Of a DNA stretch of 64,000 nt, positions 43,018 to 52,233 are shown piece by piece. A model generated the notes under the pieces. The model worked only from the letters and a program-made list of their open reading frames with translations. It had not been told where the DNA came from and searched no databases. The DNA lies in assembly GCA_963925735.1 (NCBI GenBank), contig CAWUUH010000037.1, positions 1 through 64,000 on the forward strand, written 5' to 3'. Both the position numbers and the translations under genes were made by a program. This DNA is from UBA4582 sp013204195 (lineage in GTDB: Bacteria > Pseudomonadota > Gammaproteobacteria > Pseudomonadales > Azotimanducaceae). Within the stretch, counting starts at the first letter, position 1. Each line of letters starts with the position of its first letter.

Positions 43018-43370
43018 TCTTGGGGAATCATCTGGATCAATTCTGGCGGCATCAGCCCCGGAACCGTTCTCCTTGGGGTGGCAAACATATTAACAAAATT
43101 TGGCTGGCGACATAACTCTTAGCATGTCGACTTTTGATTTTTCGCATGACACAGGCAAAAGGATTGCCTTGATACTGACTCAAGCAACATCTACAGTCCA
43201 CAAAGCGTTGTATCGCTGACTCGAACCCGAGAGATATTCCCTTTTCAATTACCAGTGCACACTACTGACTAACACCTTAATACACTCAAAATGATACCGA
43301 GAATGCTTCTTACAACGATTGAAACCCGTAAGAATCAGCCTTAATGATCAATCAACCTAAGCTATTCATT
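43018..43370. other. Intergenic region between divergent mlaF and lptC
   Basis: About 350 bases with no supported coding sequence. Relatives have kdsD and kdsC here. I see no remnant of either in any frame. The region should hold the promoters of both the mla and lpt operons; none could be picked with confidence. Confidence 0.5.
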
Positions 43371-43970
43371 ATGTATACAACTCGAAATATCCTCTTATTC
43401 ATACTCGCGGGCCTGTTCGCAGTAGCAACCAATTGGCTTCTCGACCAAGAAGATTCGGCAGACAACGAGCCCACCATTGGGCGAAATGACCCAGACCTTT
43501 ACATGCTGAATGCTAAAATCACTCAGTTCGCGACCAGCGGAGGCCGCCAGCATGAAATTATAGCCAGCCGCCTGACCCACTTTCCGCTGACCGACATGAC
43601 TGCGCTCATTTCACCAGAAGTTAAATTATTCGCGCGCAACACCACGAACCCTTGGAAAATCACAGCAGATAATGGCCGCCTGTTGCCTGAATCTCAGCTT
43701 CGAGATGAAATCGTCGAACTTTGGGATAATGTGTCTGCAGAAAAATCAGCCAGTCCGGGGGAATTCATTAAGATCAAAACAGCCAGCTTGACCATTTACC
43801 CCGGTCAGGACTTCGCCGAAACCGACCAAATGGTCACTATCGACGGCGTCGGCGGCCGAACCAGCGCAGCCGGCATGCAGGCTTACCTTAACGAGGGGCG
43901 TTTCCTGTTCGTATCCGACAAGACCCATAAGGTCATCACAACGTTGCTACCCGCCGCCAAAGTGCGCTGA
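43371..43970 (+). CDS. lptC: LPS export ABC transporter periplasmic protein LptC
   Basis: Bitopic protein of the Lpt bridge that passes LPS from LptB2FG to LptA. About 199 residues: N-terminal membrane helix (about 6-24) and a beta-jellyroll DUF1239 domain (KITQFATSGGRQHEIIASRLTHFPLTDMTALISPEVKLF, WKITADNGRL). Start at the ATG at 43371 (MYTTRN...); an ATG at 43344 is an alternative. It is the first gene of the lptC-lptA-lptB-rpoN run, without the kdsDC genes that usually lead it. Confidence 0.94.
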   Translation: MYTTRNILLFILAGLFAVATNWLLDQEDSADNEPTIGRNDPDLYMLNAKITQFATSGGRQHEIIASRLTHFPLTDMTALISPEVKLFARNTTNPWKITADNGRLLPESQLRDEIVELWDNVSAEKSASPGEFIKIKTASLTIYPGQDFAETDQMVTIDGVGGRTSAAGMQAYLNEGRFLFVSDKTHKVITTLLPAAKVR

Positions 43971-44071
43971 GGATTAAATCATCAGCGTCATTCGCATCGA
44001 CACACTCAGCAACGATCCGATATAGGTCACCGATAAATTGATTTTCAACGTTCATAATCTATAGAGACTGC

Positions 44072-44083
44072 GCGTCCCCGACT
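44072..44083. repeat. Isolated GCGTCCCCGACT repeat upstream of lptA
   Basis: This 12-bp string is identical to the core of the tandem repeat at 6584-6616. Here it lies 9 bases before the lptA start codon, in the 121-base gap after lptC, so it sits where a ribosome site would be. Confidence 0.4.
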
Positions 44084-44091
44084 GGGTTAGA

Positions 44092-44601
44092 ATGATTGGC
44101 GTGAAAAACCTAACCTTACTTTTACTGACCCTTTGCAGCAGCCAAGCGCTGGCGTTGAATACTGACAGCGAGCAGCCGATCCAAATCAGCGCGGATGCGG
44201 GTACCGTCAACGAAGTGGCGGGCATTTCTACCTATTCGGGCAACGTCGCTATCGACCAGGGCAGTATGCATATCGCAGCCGATGAGGTCGAAGTTGTCAT
44301 TATCGACAAGCGAGTGGTGAAAATTATCGCTCGCGCGCTGCCCAATTCGGAAAAATTGGCGCGCTACGAGCACTTACCTGATAATGCCGAAAAACCCGTC
44401 GTCGCTGAAGCCAAGTTGATCACCTACTTGGCCTCAGAAGAACGCTTGAACCTAAGCGGTCAAGCTCGACTTGAACAAATACAGGGCAGCTTCTCCGGTG
44501 ACTTACTGCTCTACGATGTCAACCGCGGTATTGTTGATATAAAAAGTGGTGACCATGAAGGTGATCGAATTAAGATGACCATTAGTCCACAGCGCCAATA
44601 A
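44092..44601 (+). CDS. lptA: LPS transport periplasmic protein LptA
   Basis: Periplasmic OstA/LptA-type beta-jellyroll that polymerises into the bridge carrying LPS to the outer membrane. 169 residues with a signal peptide (KNLTLLLLTLCSSQALA, cleavage after ALA). The domain shows PIQISADAGTVNEVAGISTYSGNVAIDQGSMHIAADEVEV. A GTG at 44101 is an alternative start that trims three residues. It is followed 8 bases later by lptB. Confidence 0.95.
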   Translation: MIGVKNLTLLLLTLCSSQALALNTDSEQPIQISADAGTVNEVAGISTYSGNVAIDQGSMHIAADEVEVVIIDKRVVKIIARALPNSEKLARYEHLPDNAEKPVVAEAKLITYLASEERLNLSGQARLEQIQGSFSGDLLLYDVNRGIVDIKSGDHEGDRIKMTISPQRQ

Positions 44602-44609
44602 GCCTGCCC

Positions 44610-45335
44610 ATGCATGTTCTTCAAGCCAATAATCTTGCCAAAAGCTACCGCGGTAAACCAGCGGTCGTAGATGTCTCTCTTTCGGTTCAAAGCGGTCAGG
44701 TCGTCGGTTTACTAGGCCCCAATGGTGCCGGTAAAACCACCTGCTTCTATATGATCGTCGGCTCCGTCAGTGGCGACGCTGGGAAAATCCAGTTTGATGA
44801 CATCGACATCACCGCCATGCCCATGCACGAACGCGCCAGAACAGGCCTTGGCTATCTGCCACAAGAAGCCTCTGTCTTTCGAAAGCTCACAGTCGCAGAT
44901 AATATCTTGGCGATTCTGGAAACTCGCAAAGACCTAGACTACAGCCAACGCGCTGAGCGCCTTGAGTCATTGCTTGCAGAGTTCCATATAAGCCATATTC
45001 GCGACAGCCTCGGCATGTCACTGTCTGGCGGCGAACGGCGGCGGGTCGAGATCGCTCGAGCGCTGACCACAGAACCGGCTTTTATATTACTCGACGAGCC
45101 GTTCGCAGGGGTCGACCCCATATCAGTCAAAGATATTAAAAGCATCATCCAGCAATTGTCAGCCCGGGGCATCGGCGTACTCATCACCGATCACAACGTC
45201 AGAGAGACCCTGGATATTTGCGAAAAAGCCTATATTGTCAATCAAGGCCGGATTATCGCTGAAGGACCAACCCAAACAATTTTAGAGGACGAACAGGTGA
45301 GACAGGTTTACCTTGGCAATGATTTCCGCATGTAG
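44610..45335 (+). CDS. lptB: LPS export ABC transporter ATP-binding protein LptB
   Basis: Cytoplasmic ATPase of LptB2FG that extracts LPS from the inner membrane. 241 residues. Walker A is GPNGAGKTT (about 36-44), Q-loop LPQEASVFRKLT, signature LSGGERRRVEIARAL, Walker B FILLDEPFAGVDP, switch His in LITDHNVRET. It is followed by rpoN after a 93-base gap, the conserved neighbourhood. Confidence 0.98.
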   Translation: MHVLQANNLAKSYRGKPAVVDVSLSVQSGQVVGLLGPNGAGKTTCFYMIVGSVSGDAGKIQFDDIDITAMPMHERARTGLGYLPQEASVFRKLTVADNILAILETRKDLDYSQRAERLESLLAEFHISHIRDSLGMSLSGGERRRVEIARALTTEPAFILLDEPFAGVDPISVKDIKSIIQQLSARGIGVLITDHNVRETLDICEKAYIVNQGRIIAEGPTQTILEDEQVRQVYLGNDFRM

Positions 45336-45428
45336 GGCCCCAAAAGCCCTTTCAGGATAATATTTGACTCACATAATCAACGAATTAACAAGTTTCACTT
45401 CACTCGAGAGCATGAGTATTATCAACCT

Positions 45429-47015
45429 ATGGCAATGAAACCATCACTCACTCTCCGGCTTGGCCAACAACTGCGCATGACGCCGCAGTTGCAGCAAGCG
45501 ATCAAATTATTACAGCTCTCCACCCTGGACCTACAGCAGGAAATTCAGGAGGCGCTCGACTCAAACCTAATGCTCGAGGAGTTGAGTAGCGACGAGGATC
45601 AGACCGACGAGAAAGCCGCCGAGCAGACACTAGAAGACTACGACACCAGCGATGCCGGACAGAGCGAAGACAGCCGCTTAGCAAGCGCCGAAGATGACGG
45701 CAATGAGAACGACTCGGAAGCCGACAGCATCGAACTCTACGACCCAGAGCTCGACGGAGACTACCAACAGGATACAAGCGAGCAACTGACCTCAGAAACC
45801 ATCTCTGAAGAACTCCCGATTGACAGCGTCTGGGAGGATGTCTGGGATGAAACACCGCCAATGAACAGCCAGTCTGGCGCTGGCGGCGACAGCGACGATG
45901 ATTATATTGACACGCGCAACGTCGTCTCTACCTCTCTTCAGTCTCATCTTGAAGAACAGCTAAACCTGCGCCGACTTTCTGAGTCTGACGAACTGATTGC
46001 CATGACCATCGTCGATGGTCTAGACAGCAAGGGGATTCTGACAGTCAGCTTAGAGGATATATTGCTCAGCATCCCCGCAGAATACGAATGTGAAATGGAC
46101 GAGGTACTCGCTGTTCTGCATTTAATTCAACACCTGGATCCAGTGGGTGTCGCCGCACGAGATCTGCGCGAGTGCTTGATCATTCAACTCAAGGCACTGC
46201 CTGAACAGACTCCGTGGCGAACTGAAGCCATCACCGTCGTCAGCGATCACATCAGCTCCTTGGCTAATCGCGACTATGCGCTTTTGATCAGAAAAACCAA
46301 GCTCAAAGAGGATGAATTACGTCAGGTCATTGCCCTTATCCAAACACTGAACCCTAGACCCGGCGCCGATATTGCGCCTAGCAGCACCGAGTACATAGAG
46401 CCTGATGTTCTGGTCAGCAAGAAAAAGGGCCGCTGGACGGTTGAATTGAATCCTAAATCTGCACCCCGGATTCGAGTCAACCAAGAGTATGCCTCCATGA
46501 TAAAGCGTGCTGACAATAGTAGCGACAACACCTACCTCAAGAACAACTTGCAGGAGGCTAGATGGTTCATTAAAAGCCTGCAGCAGCGCAACGACACCCT
46601 GTTAAAGGTATCAACCAAGATCGTCGAATACCAACGGGGTTTTCTTGAGTATGGCGAGCAAGCCATGAAACCCTTGGTATTGCATGAAATTGCCAGCGCT
46701 GTTGACCTGCATGAGTCGACGATTTCTCGGGTGACAACCCAAAAATACATGCTGACACCCGCCGGGGTCTTCGAACTCAAATATTTTTTCTCCAGCCATG
46801 TTAATACCCAGGCGGGGGGCGAGGTTTCCTCGACGGCTATTCGCTCTCTGATCAAGCAGTTGGTCGCCGCCGAAAATCCAAAAAAACCCCTGAGCGACAG
46901 CAAAATAGTGGGTTTGCTCGCAGAGCAGGACATCATGGTTGCGCGCCGAACAATAGCTAAATACCGAGAATCTTTGATGATCAGACCATCAAACGAGCGT
47001 AAACAACTGGTCTGA
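45429..47015 (+). CDS. rpoN: RNA polymerase sigma-54 factor RpoN
   Basis: Alternative sigma factor for promoters with -24/-12 elements, needing AAA+ activators. 528 residues. Region I is the Gln/Leu-rich N-terminus (RLGQQLRMTPQLQQAIKLLQLS), followed by a long acidic linker (about 50-160), a core-binding domain, a helix-turn-helix and the RpoN box ARRTIAKYRE (505-514). Start ATG at 45429 or at 45435. The linker is rich in Asp and Glu (about 55-140). A matching promoter lies upstream of the pilin gene at 1520-1534 in this same window. hpf follows. Confidence 0.98.
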   Translation: MAMKPSLTLRLGQQLRMTPQLQQAIKLLQLSTLDLQQEIQEALDSNLMLEELSSDEDQTDEKAAEQTLEDYDTSDAGQSEDSRLASAEDDGNENDSEADSIELYDPELDGDYQQDTSEQLTSETISEELPIDSVWEDVWDETPPMNSQSGAGGDSDDDYIDTRNVVSTSLQSHLEEQLNLRRLSESDELIAMTIVDGLDSKGILTVSLEDILLSIPAEYECEMDEVLAVLHLIQHLDPVGVAARDLRECLIIQLKALPEQTPWRTEAITVVSDHISSLANRDYALLIRKTKLKEDELRQVIALIQTLNPRPGADIAPSSTEYIEPDVLVSKKKGRWTVELNPKSAPRIRVNQEYASMIKRADNSSDNTYLKNNLQEARWFIKSLQQRNDTLLKVSTKIVEYQRGFLEYGEQAMKPLVLHEIASAVDLHESTISRVTTQKYMLTPAGVFELKYFFSSHVNTQAGGEVSSTAIRSLIKQLVAAENPKKPLSDSKIVGLLAEQDIMVARRTIAKYRESLMIRPSNERKQLV

Positions 47016-47136
47016 GCGAACCATCATAGAGAACTGGGGTCGTAATATTGAAGGGAAGTAGATTCGGCCGAAAGACAGCCGAAAGGTATCACTTAGCTGA
47101 GCTGGGTGATTATTGTCAGATCTAAGGAGTAGCCAT

Positions 47137-47439
47137 ATGCAAATCACGGTCAGCGGGCACCACGTCGACATCACCGACTCACTGCGTAATTACGTTGTCA
47201 CAAGGCTAGACAGACTAGAACGCCACTTCGATAAGATTACCCACATTAATGTCATTCTTACGGTCGAGAAGCTTCGACAGAAAGCTGAGTCGACAGTCCA
47301 TATTTCTGGCGGCGAAATCTATGCTGAGGCTGAATCAGATGACATGTATGCTGCGATCGATCAGCTGACCGACAAACTTGACCGACAGCTCATCAAACAA
47401 AAAGAGAAATCTAACGACAAAAAACTGAAGATCCGCTAG
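47137..47439 (+). CDS. hpf: Ribosome hibernation promoting factor, short form (Hpf)
   Basis: Binds the 30S decoding region in stationary phase and inactivates ribosomes. 100 residues from the ATG at 47137, which has AAGGAG 8 bases upstream; the frame open from 47113 is not used. The fold is visible as MQITVSGHHVDITDSLRNYV and GGEIYAEAESDDMYAAIDQLTDKLDRQL. The short form lacks the long C-terminal dimerisation domain. Standard place between rpoN and ptsN. Confidence 0.95.
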   Translation: MQITVSGHHVDITDSLRNYVVTRLDRLERHFDKITHINVILTVEKLRQKAESTVHISGGEIYAEAESDDMYAAIDQLTDKLDRQLIKQKEKSNDKKLKIR

Positions 47440-47499
47440 CCGGCAAAGGGCCGAACTTGGTCATTCGCGGGTCAATTTGCCTTTAACGCCCAACTTCGC

Positions 47500-47529
47500 T
47501 CGACGTCTTTTTGAATGACTTGGTATAAT
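47500..47529 (+). promoter_or_regulatory. Probable sigma-70 promoter upstream of ptsN
   Basis: A perfect -10 TATAAT (47524-47529) with TCGACG (47500-47505, 4 of 6) 18 bases upstream. Predicted start near 47536, giving a leader of about 97 bases. The leader contains the stem CATCGGC/GCCGATG (47570-47592). Confidence 0.55.
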
Positions 47530-47569
47530 TAACGCCGCGAAGGCAGCAACAAGCCGCCCAAAGTCACGC

Positions 47570-47592
47570 CATCGGCCTTATATTTGCCGATG
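47570..47592 (+). promoter_or_regulatory. Stem-loop in the ptsN leader
   Basis: Arms CATCGGC and GCCGATG with a 9-base loop, 40 bases before the ptsN TTG start. No T tract follows, so it is not a terminator; a role in mRNA stability or translation is possible but unproved. Confidence 0.35.
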
Positions 47593-47632
47593 ACTTATTG
47601 TTACCAGCAACGAACTCAGCGGCAGAGTAGAA

Positions 47633-48106
47633 TTGAACATTGAATCCATTTTAAGCTTGAGTCGAACTCACGCCAATATCCAGGCGAACAGTAAAAAGCG
47701 CGCCATCGAGGAAGCCGCAAGGCTAATCGCTGCCAGCATGGCGGGTCTCGACGCCGAAGAAATATACAACAACCTGATCGCTCGTGAGAAACTCGGCACT
47801 ACCGCCATCGGGCATGGCATCGCGATTCCTCATTGTCGGCTCAGTAGTTGCCAAGAAATCGTCGGCAGCCTCATCTCTCTTCAAGAACCTGTTGATTTCG
47901 GCGCGTTCGATGATCAAGGCGTGAACCTAATGTTCGTTATGCTCGTTCCTTCGAAGGAGGTGGATGAACACCTGCAAGCCCTGGCCATGTTAGCCGAGCG
48001 CTTTGAAACAAAGGCCTATCGCGACCTATTGAGCGCAGCCGACAGTCATCAGGCTTTATACGACCGTTCAATCTTGCCGTTGAGTCGCCCCACAGACAAA
48101 CCCTAA
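47633..48106 (+). CDS. ptsN: Nitrogen-PTS EIIA protein PtsN
   Basis: Phospho-acceptor of the regulatory nitrogen phosphotransferase system; its phosphorylation state reports nitrogen and carbon balance. 157 residues in one EIIA type-2 domain, with the phosphorylated His67 in GIAIPHCRL. It starts with TTG, with GAG five bases upstream; no in-frame ATG precedes the conserved region. Followed by rapZ and the HPr gene, the usual order. Confidence 0.95.
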   Translation: MNIESILSLSRTHANIQANSKKRAIEEAARLIAASMAGLDAEEIYNNLIAREKLGTTAIGHGIAIPHCRLSSCQEIVGSLISLQEPVDFGAFDDQGVNLMFVMLVPSKEVDEHLQALAMLAERFETKAYRDLLSAADSHQALYDRSILPLSRPTDKP

Positions 48107-48147
48107 TAGTCACCCCGCCATTCTCACTAAGGAACTCTCTACAACCC

Positions 48148-49020
48148 ATGATTTCCCTTATCATCATCAGCGGTCGGTCTGGTTCAGGTAAAAGCACGGC
48201 GCTACACGTGCTCGAAGACATGGACTACTATTGTATCGACAATCTACCCGTGAGCCTGCTGGAACCACTGATCCTGCGCCTGAGCAAAGAGCAGGTGGCA
48301 CAGAAGGTCGCCGTCAGCATTGACGCCCGGAATATCGCCGCCGATCTGGCGCTGTTTCCCGAAATCATGGACAAAATCGACAGCCACATTGTCAAAATCA
48401 AAATTGTCTATCTAGATTCAAATGGCCCGACACTCGTCAAGCGCTTCAGCGAAACTCGGCGTAAACACCCACTGTCAGACAAGGGCACAGCGCTTCGAGA
48501 GGCGCTGGAACTTGAGTCAAGCCTGCTGGGGCCAATCGCCTTGATGGCAGACCTGACGATCGAAACCTCAAGCCTGACGATTCATGAACTTCGTGATCTG
48601 GTGCGAACTCGCGTTACTGGCGAGCGCCACGAGTTCGCTTTATTGTTCTTGTCCTTCGCCTACAAAAATGGCGTGCCCGTGGATGCTGACCTGGTATTCG
48701 ATGTTCGTTGCCTGCCAAACCCTCACTGGAAGGCTAATCTTCGGTCATTGACAGGCTTGGACCTGCCTGTGCAAGCGTTTTTAGCGTCACATGACGAAGT
48801 CAACGCAATGCTCGAGGATATCGGTGAGTTTTTAACCAAGTGGTTACCACAGTTTGAAGCCAATAATCGCAGTTATATGACCGTTGCTATCGGTTGCACC
48901 GGTGGCCAGCACCGATCAGTCTTTATCAGCGAGCGGCTAAAGCAGAATTTTGAATCTAAATGGACAAATGTGCAGATACGTCACCGGGAATTAAGTAAGA
49001 TCACGTCATCCCGCAGCTGA
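48148..49020 (+). CDS. rapZ: RNase adapter protein RapZ
   Basis: Nucleotide-binding protein that in enterics directs RNase E to the sRNA GlmZ and so sets GlmS (glucosamine-6-phosphate synthase) level. 290 residues. Walker A GRSGSGKST (9-17), Walker B region LDSNGPTLVKRF, and the C-terminal domain with CTGGQHRSVFISERL. Whether GlmZ exists in this organism is unknown. It lies between ptsN and the HPr gene. Confidence 0.96.
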   Translation: MISLIIISGRSGSGKSTALHVLEDMDYYCIDNLPVSLLEPLILRLSKEQVAQKVAVSIDARNIAADLALFPEIMDKIDSHIVKIKIVYLDSNGPTLVKRFSETRRKHPLSDKGTALREALELESSLLGPIALMADLTIETSSLTIHELRDLVRTRVTGERHEFALLFLSFAYKNGVPVDADLVFDVRCLPNPHWKANLRSLTGLDLPVQAFLASHDEVNAMLEDIGEFLTKWLPQFEANNRSYMTVAIGCTGGQHRSVFISERLKQNFESKWTNVQIRHRELSKITSSRS

Positions 49021-49035
49021 CAGAGAAACATTTGT

Positions 49036-49305
49036 GTGATTGAGCAACAAACCACTATTCAGAACAAACTCGGCCTGCATGCCAGAGCAGCCTCAAAATT
49101 CGTGGGGGTCGCACAGCGGTTTTCTGCCGACATTACGGTCACCAATGGCGATCAAACTGCGAATGGCAAGAGTATTATGTCGATGATGATCCTTCAGGCA
49201 TCAAAGGGCACTGTTATTAACATTCGCACCGATGGTGAAGACGAAGTACCGGCACTCGCGCAAATAATCGCCTTGATTACTAATCTTTTCGACGAAGCAG
49301 AGTAA
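49036..49305 (+). CDS. ptsO: HPr-family phosphocarrier protein of the nitrogen PTS (NPr)
   Basis: Passes phosphate from EI-Ntr (PtsP) to PtsN. 89 residues; the active His15 is in KLGLHARAASKFV and the Ser-bearing loop reads ANGKSIMSMM. It starts with GTG. Position after rapZ points to NPr rather than the sugar-PTS HPr. mgtE follows 13 bases later. Confidence 0.95.
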   Translation: MIEQQTTIQNKLGLHARAASKFVGVAQRFSADITVTNGDQTANGKSIMSMMILQASKGTVINIRTDGEDEVPALAQIIALITNLFDEAE

Positions 49306-49318
49306 CTGCAGGCAATTT

Positions 49319-50677
49319 ATGCCAGACCCCAAAGAAGTCAGAATCCTATCCCCCAGAGAAGCTCTGAGCGATTTATTCGAATCTGGCACCTACAATCAAA
49401 TAAAAAATCTGCTGGACTCCCTGCGTCCGGCGGATATTGCGGCCCTGTTAGAATCGTCACCGCCCAAAGAGCGGACGATTATCTGGAACCTGATTCCAGA
49501 TGACGAACAAAGTGAGATCCTTCAGCAAGTCGACCCCGACGTCATTCCTGATTTGCTGGCTGACAAATCTGCAGAAGAGCTCCTGCCACTCCTTGAGCAA
49601 ATCGTTTCCGACGATGATCTAACCGACATTCTCCAACATCTACCTGATGCAATCACCTATCAGGTGCTGCAATCAATGGACTCGCAGGACCGAGCTCGGG
49701 TTGAGAACCTCCTCTCCTATCCAGAGGATACAGCTGGCGGCCTCATGGACACGGACACCATCAGTGTCCGTCCTCGAGTCACACTGGACGTTGTACTGCG
49801 GTATCTGCGCCGGCATACCGAATTACCACAGATGACCGATAATCTCGTCGTCGTTAATAGCAATGATGAGTACATAGGCCTATTACCCATCAGTACGCTG
49901 TTAGTTTCTGACCCGTCAATGACCGTCAGAGAAATGATGGTGACCGAAATTGAGCCCATCCAAGCCAGCGCTCACCGTTCAGAAGTTGCCGCCCTCTTTC
50001 AGCGCTATGACCTAGTGTCCGCGCCCGTTGTGGGGCCGACCGGCAAACTGCTGGGTCGAATCACCATTGACGACGTGGTAGATGTTATCGTCGATGAAGC
50101 GGATCACTCTCTACTGGGTATGGCCGGCTTGACTGAAGACGAAGATACGTTCGCACCAATCATGAGGACAGCAAGAAGCCGCGCTGTCTGGTTGGGCGCT
50201 AATCTGATGACCGCTTTTCTCGCCTCCGCCGTGATTAACATCTTTGAAGAAACCATTGCCAAAGTAGTGGCGCTGGCGGTGTTGATGCCGATCGTCGCCA
50301 GTATGGGTGGGGTCGCCGGTAGTCAAACGCTGACACTGGTCATCCGCAGCATGGCACAGGGCCAGCTGGTAGAGAGCAACAAACGCTGGTTAATGAATCG
50401 AGAACTCGCTGTCGGCGCCATCAACGGTGCTCTGTGGGCCGTTATCGTCGCCGCCGCCGCCTCCGCAGTCTTCGGCGACTATATGCTAGGCTTAATTATC
50501 GCCACGGCACTTATTATCAATATTGTCGTCGCAGCGCTTGCGGGGGCCTTGCTGCCCGGTATACTAAAAAATCTAGGTATTGATCCCGCTATTGCCGGCA
50601 GTGTTGTTCTGACAACCATCACTGACGTGGTAGGGTTTATGTCCTTCCTTGGCCTAGCCACGCTATTTTATCGGTGA
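49319..50677 (+). CDS. mgtE: Magnesium transporter MgtE
   Basis: Mg2+-gated Mg2+ channel of the inner membrane. 452 residues: N-terminal helical MgtE_N superhelix (about 20-125), two CBS domains (about 130-255, LMDTDTISVRPRVTLDVVLRYL and VREMMVTEIEPIQ) and a C-terminal domain of five membrane helices (about 285-450). The pore-lining stretch VLMPIVASMGGVAGSQTLTLVIR and the Asp of TTITDVVGF are present. It may be cotranscribed with the HPr gene. Confidence 0.95.
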   Translation: MPDPKEVRILSPREALSDLFESGTYNQIKNLLDSLRPADIAALLESSPPKERTIIWNLIPDDEQSEILQQVDPDVIPDLLADKSAEELLPLLEQIVSDDDLTDILQHLPDAITYQVLQSMDSQDRARVENLLSYPEDTAGGLMDTDTISVRPRVTLDVVLRYLRRHTELPQMTDNLVVVNSNDEYIGLLPISTLLVSDPSMTVREMMVTEIEPIQASAHRSEVAALFQRYDLVSAPVVGPTGKLLGRITIDDVVDVIVDEADHSLLGMAGLTEDEDTFAPIMRTARSRAVWLGANLMTAFLASAVINIFEETIAKVVALAVLMPIVASMGGVAGSQTLTLVIRSMAQGQLVESNKRWLMNRELAVGAINGALWAVIVAAAASAVFGDYMLGLIIATALIINIVVAALAGALLPGILKNLGIDPAIAGSVVLTTITDVVGFMSFLGLATLFYR

Positions 50678-50793
50678 CAGCTCCACAGCGATAATTTTCT
50701 CGGTAATCACCACCAATTAGCAAATTCAAGACGCTCACACGAGCCGCGGCAGTTATAATCACATTGAACACATCAGGAAAAACCTTACCCGTC

Positions 50794-51363
50794 ATGAATG
50801 AAGAAGAAGATTTTGTAGAATATGACGATGACTCGCCGAGCAAGTCACAGCGTAAACGCGATATGCATGCACTCCGAGATATGGGAGAAAGACTTCTCGA
50901 GCTGCCTGATGCGCATGTCAGAGAACTGTTACCATCTGAAATCATGGACGCTCTGACAGCCTGCCGGAAAATCACCAAAGGCAACGCTCGCAAACGTCAG
51001 ATGCAGTACGTTGGCAAACTCCTACGCCAGGTGGAAACCGATAAGCTTCAAGCCTTGCTGGATCGATTCGATGCTAGCTCGCAAGATCATGTTAACAAAT
51101 TCCACAAACTCGAACGCTGGCGCGAACGTCTATTAAGTCAAGATAACACCGTCACCGAGGAAATTATTAGCGAAACACCGGGCATCGACCGTCAACATTT
51201 GCGCCAACTAACCCGCGCAGCGGTCCTTGAGCGAGCGCAAGACAAGCAGCTTCAGGTTCAATTTCGAAAGCTCTTTCAGTACATGAAATCTTTTGAGATC
51301 AACGCCAGCCCAGACACCGCAGAAGACACAACAATGGACACTACCGAGGATAACCAACCTTAA
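50794..51363 (+). CDS. darP: Ribosome biogenesis protein DarP (YjgA, DUF615)
   Basis: Dual-action 50S biogenesis factor in E. coli. 189 residues from the ATG at 50794; the frame is open from a TTG at 50764 that lacks support. Highly charged and helical: SKSQRKRDMHALRDMGERLLELPD and KGNARKRQMQYVGKLLR are the family signatures. It converges on the nitrilase-family gene with no spacer; tldD and tldE, found beside it in relatives, are not present. Confidence 0.92.
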   Translation: MNEEEDFVEYDDDSPSKSQRKRDMHALRDMGERLLELPDAHVRELLPSEIMDALTACRKITKGNARKRQMQYVGKLLRQVETDKLQALLDRFDASSQDHVNKFHKLERWRERLLSQDNTVTEEIISETPGIDRQHLRQLTRAAVLERAQDKQLQVQFRKLFQYMKSFEINASPDTAEDTTMDTTEDNQP

Positions 51364-52191
51364 CTAAAGACGCCGTTGATGATGCACCGGCATATCACGG
51401 CGAATCCTATGTATCGCCTCGAGATCAACATCGGCGAATAAAACCCCCTCACCCAGCCCCAATTTTGCCACCACCTCACCCCAAGGGCTAACCACCATAC
51501 TATGGCCATGTGTCTCGCGGCCCGAGTCATGCACCCCGCCCTGACAAGCAGCGATCGTATAAGCGACGTTTTCAATGGCGCGGGCCCGCATCAGAACCTC
51601 AAAGTGCGCTTCGCCCGTCACCCTTGTAAATGCCGATGGCACAAGAAGACACTCTGCACCTTGAGCAAATAAGCGTCGATACAGTTCCGGAAAACGAATA
51701 TCGTAACAAACCGAAAGGCCGACCTTACCCAACGGTGTCGCCACTACGACCAATTCATCGCCCGGCTCGAAGACCAGTGACTCACGATAATGTCGCTGCG
51801 AATCGGCCACCTCCACATCAAACATGTGAATTTTATCATAGCGCGCAATTTCAACCCCATCAGGGTTATAGACGATTGACGCCGCACGCACTCGACCCCC
51901 TGTCGGGACTGCGCCATTAGAGCGCTTGGCTAATGGCATTGTGCCAGCAAAAATCCAGCAAGAAAGCTCATCCGCCAGTGCGGCCAGGAACCTTCTAATA
52001 AGCGGTTCCCGACCCGCTTCCCGCGCCCCAATTTGGTAGGTGTTTGGCGCCGCCAACGCCGCAAAATTCTCAGGCAGGAAAATAAATTTAGCTGACCGAG
52101 CAGCCTCGCGAATCAACGCATCAACCCGCGCCAAATTACCTTCAACAAACTGGCTACTCACCATTTGCACGAGCGCAATCGTATTCTTCAC
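51364..52191 (-). CDS. Carbon-nitrogen hydrolase (Nit1/Nit2-type)
   Basis: Nitrilase-superfamily amidase; members near yhdP are similar to YafV/Nit1 and are thought to remove damaged metabolites such as deaminated glutathione. 275 residues with the complete triad Glu41 (PENF), Lys120 (YDKIHMFD) and Cys162 (SVCYDIRFPELYR). It follows yhdP on the same strand, 42 bases away. The true substrate cannot be read from sequence. tldD, normally next in line, is absent and the stop codons of this gene and darP abut. Confidence 0.92.
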   Translation of the reverse strand: MKNTIALVQMVSSQFVEGNLARVDALIREAARSAKFIFLPENFAALAAPNTYQIGAREAGREPLIRRFLAALADELSCWIFAGTMPLAKRSNGAVPTGGRVRAASIVYNPDGVEIARYDKIHMFDVEVADSQRHYRESLVFEPGDELVVVATPLGKVGLSVCYDIRFPELYRRLFAQGAECLLVPSAFTRVTGEAHFEVLMRARAIENVAYTIAACQGGVHDSGRETHGHSMVVSPWGEVVAKLGLGEGVLFADVDLEAIHRIRRDMPVHHQRRL

Positions 52192-52233
52192 GGGATACCC
52201 ACAGTTTTCATAGCGATGATCGGATCATTAGGG

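Noticed and set aside
43018..43340. Remnant of kdsD or kdsC as a pseudogene
   Set aside because: No frame shows SIS-domain or HAD-family motifs; nothing supports a decayed copy.
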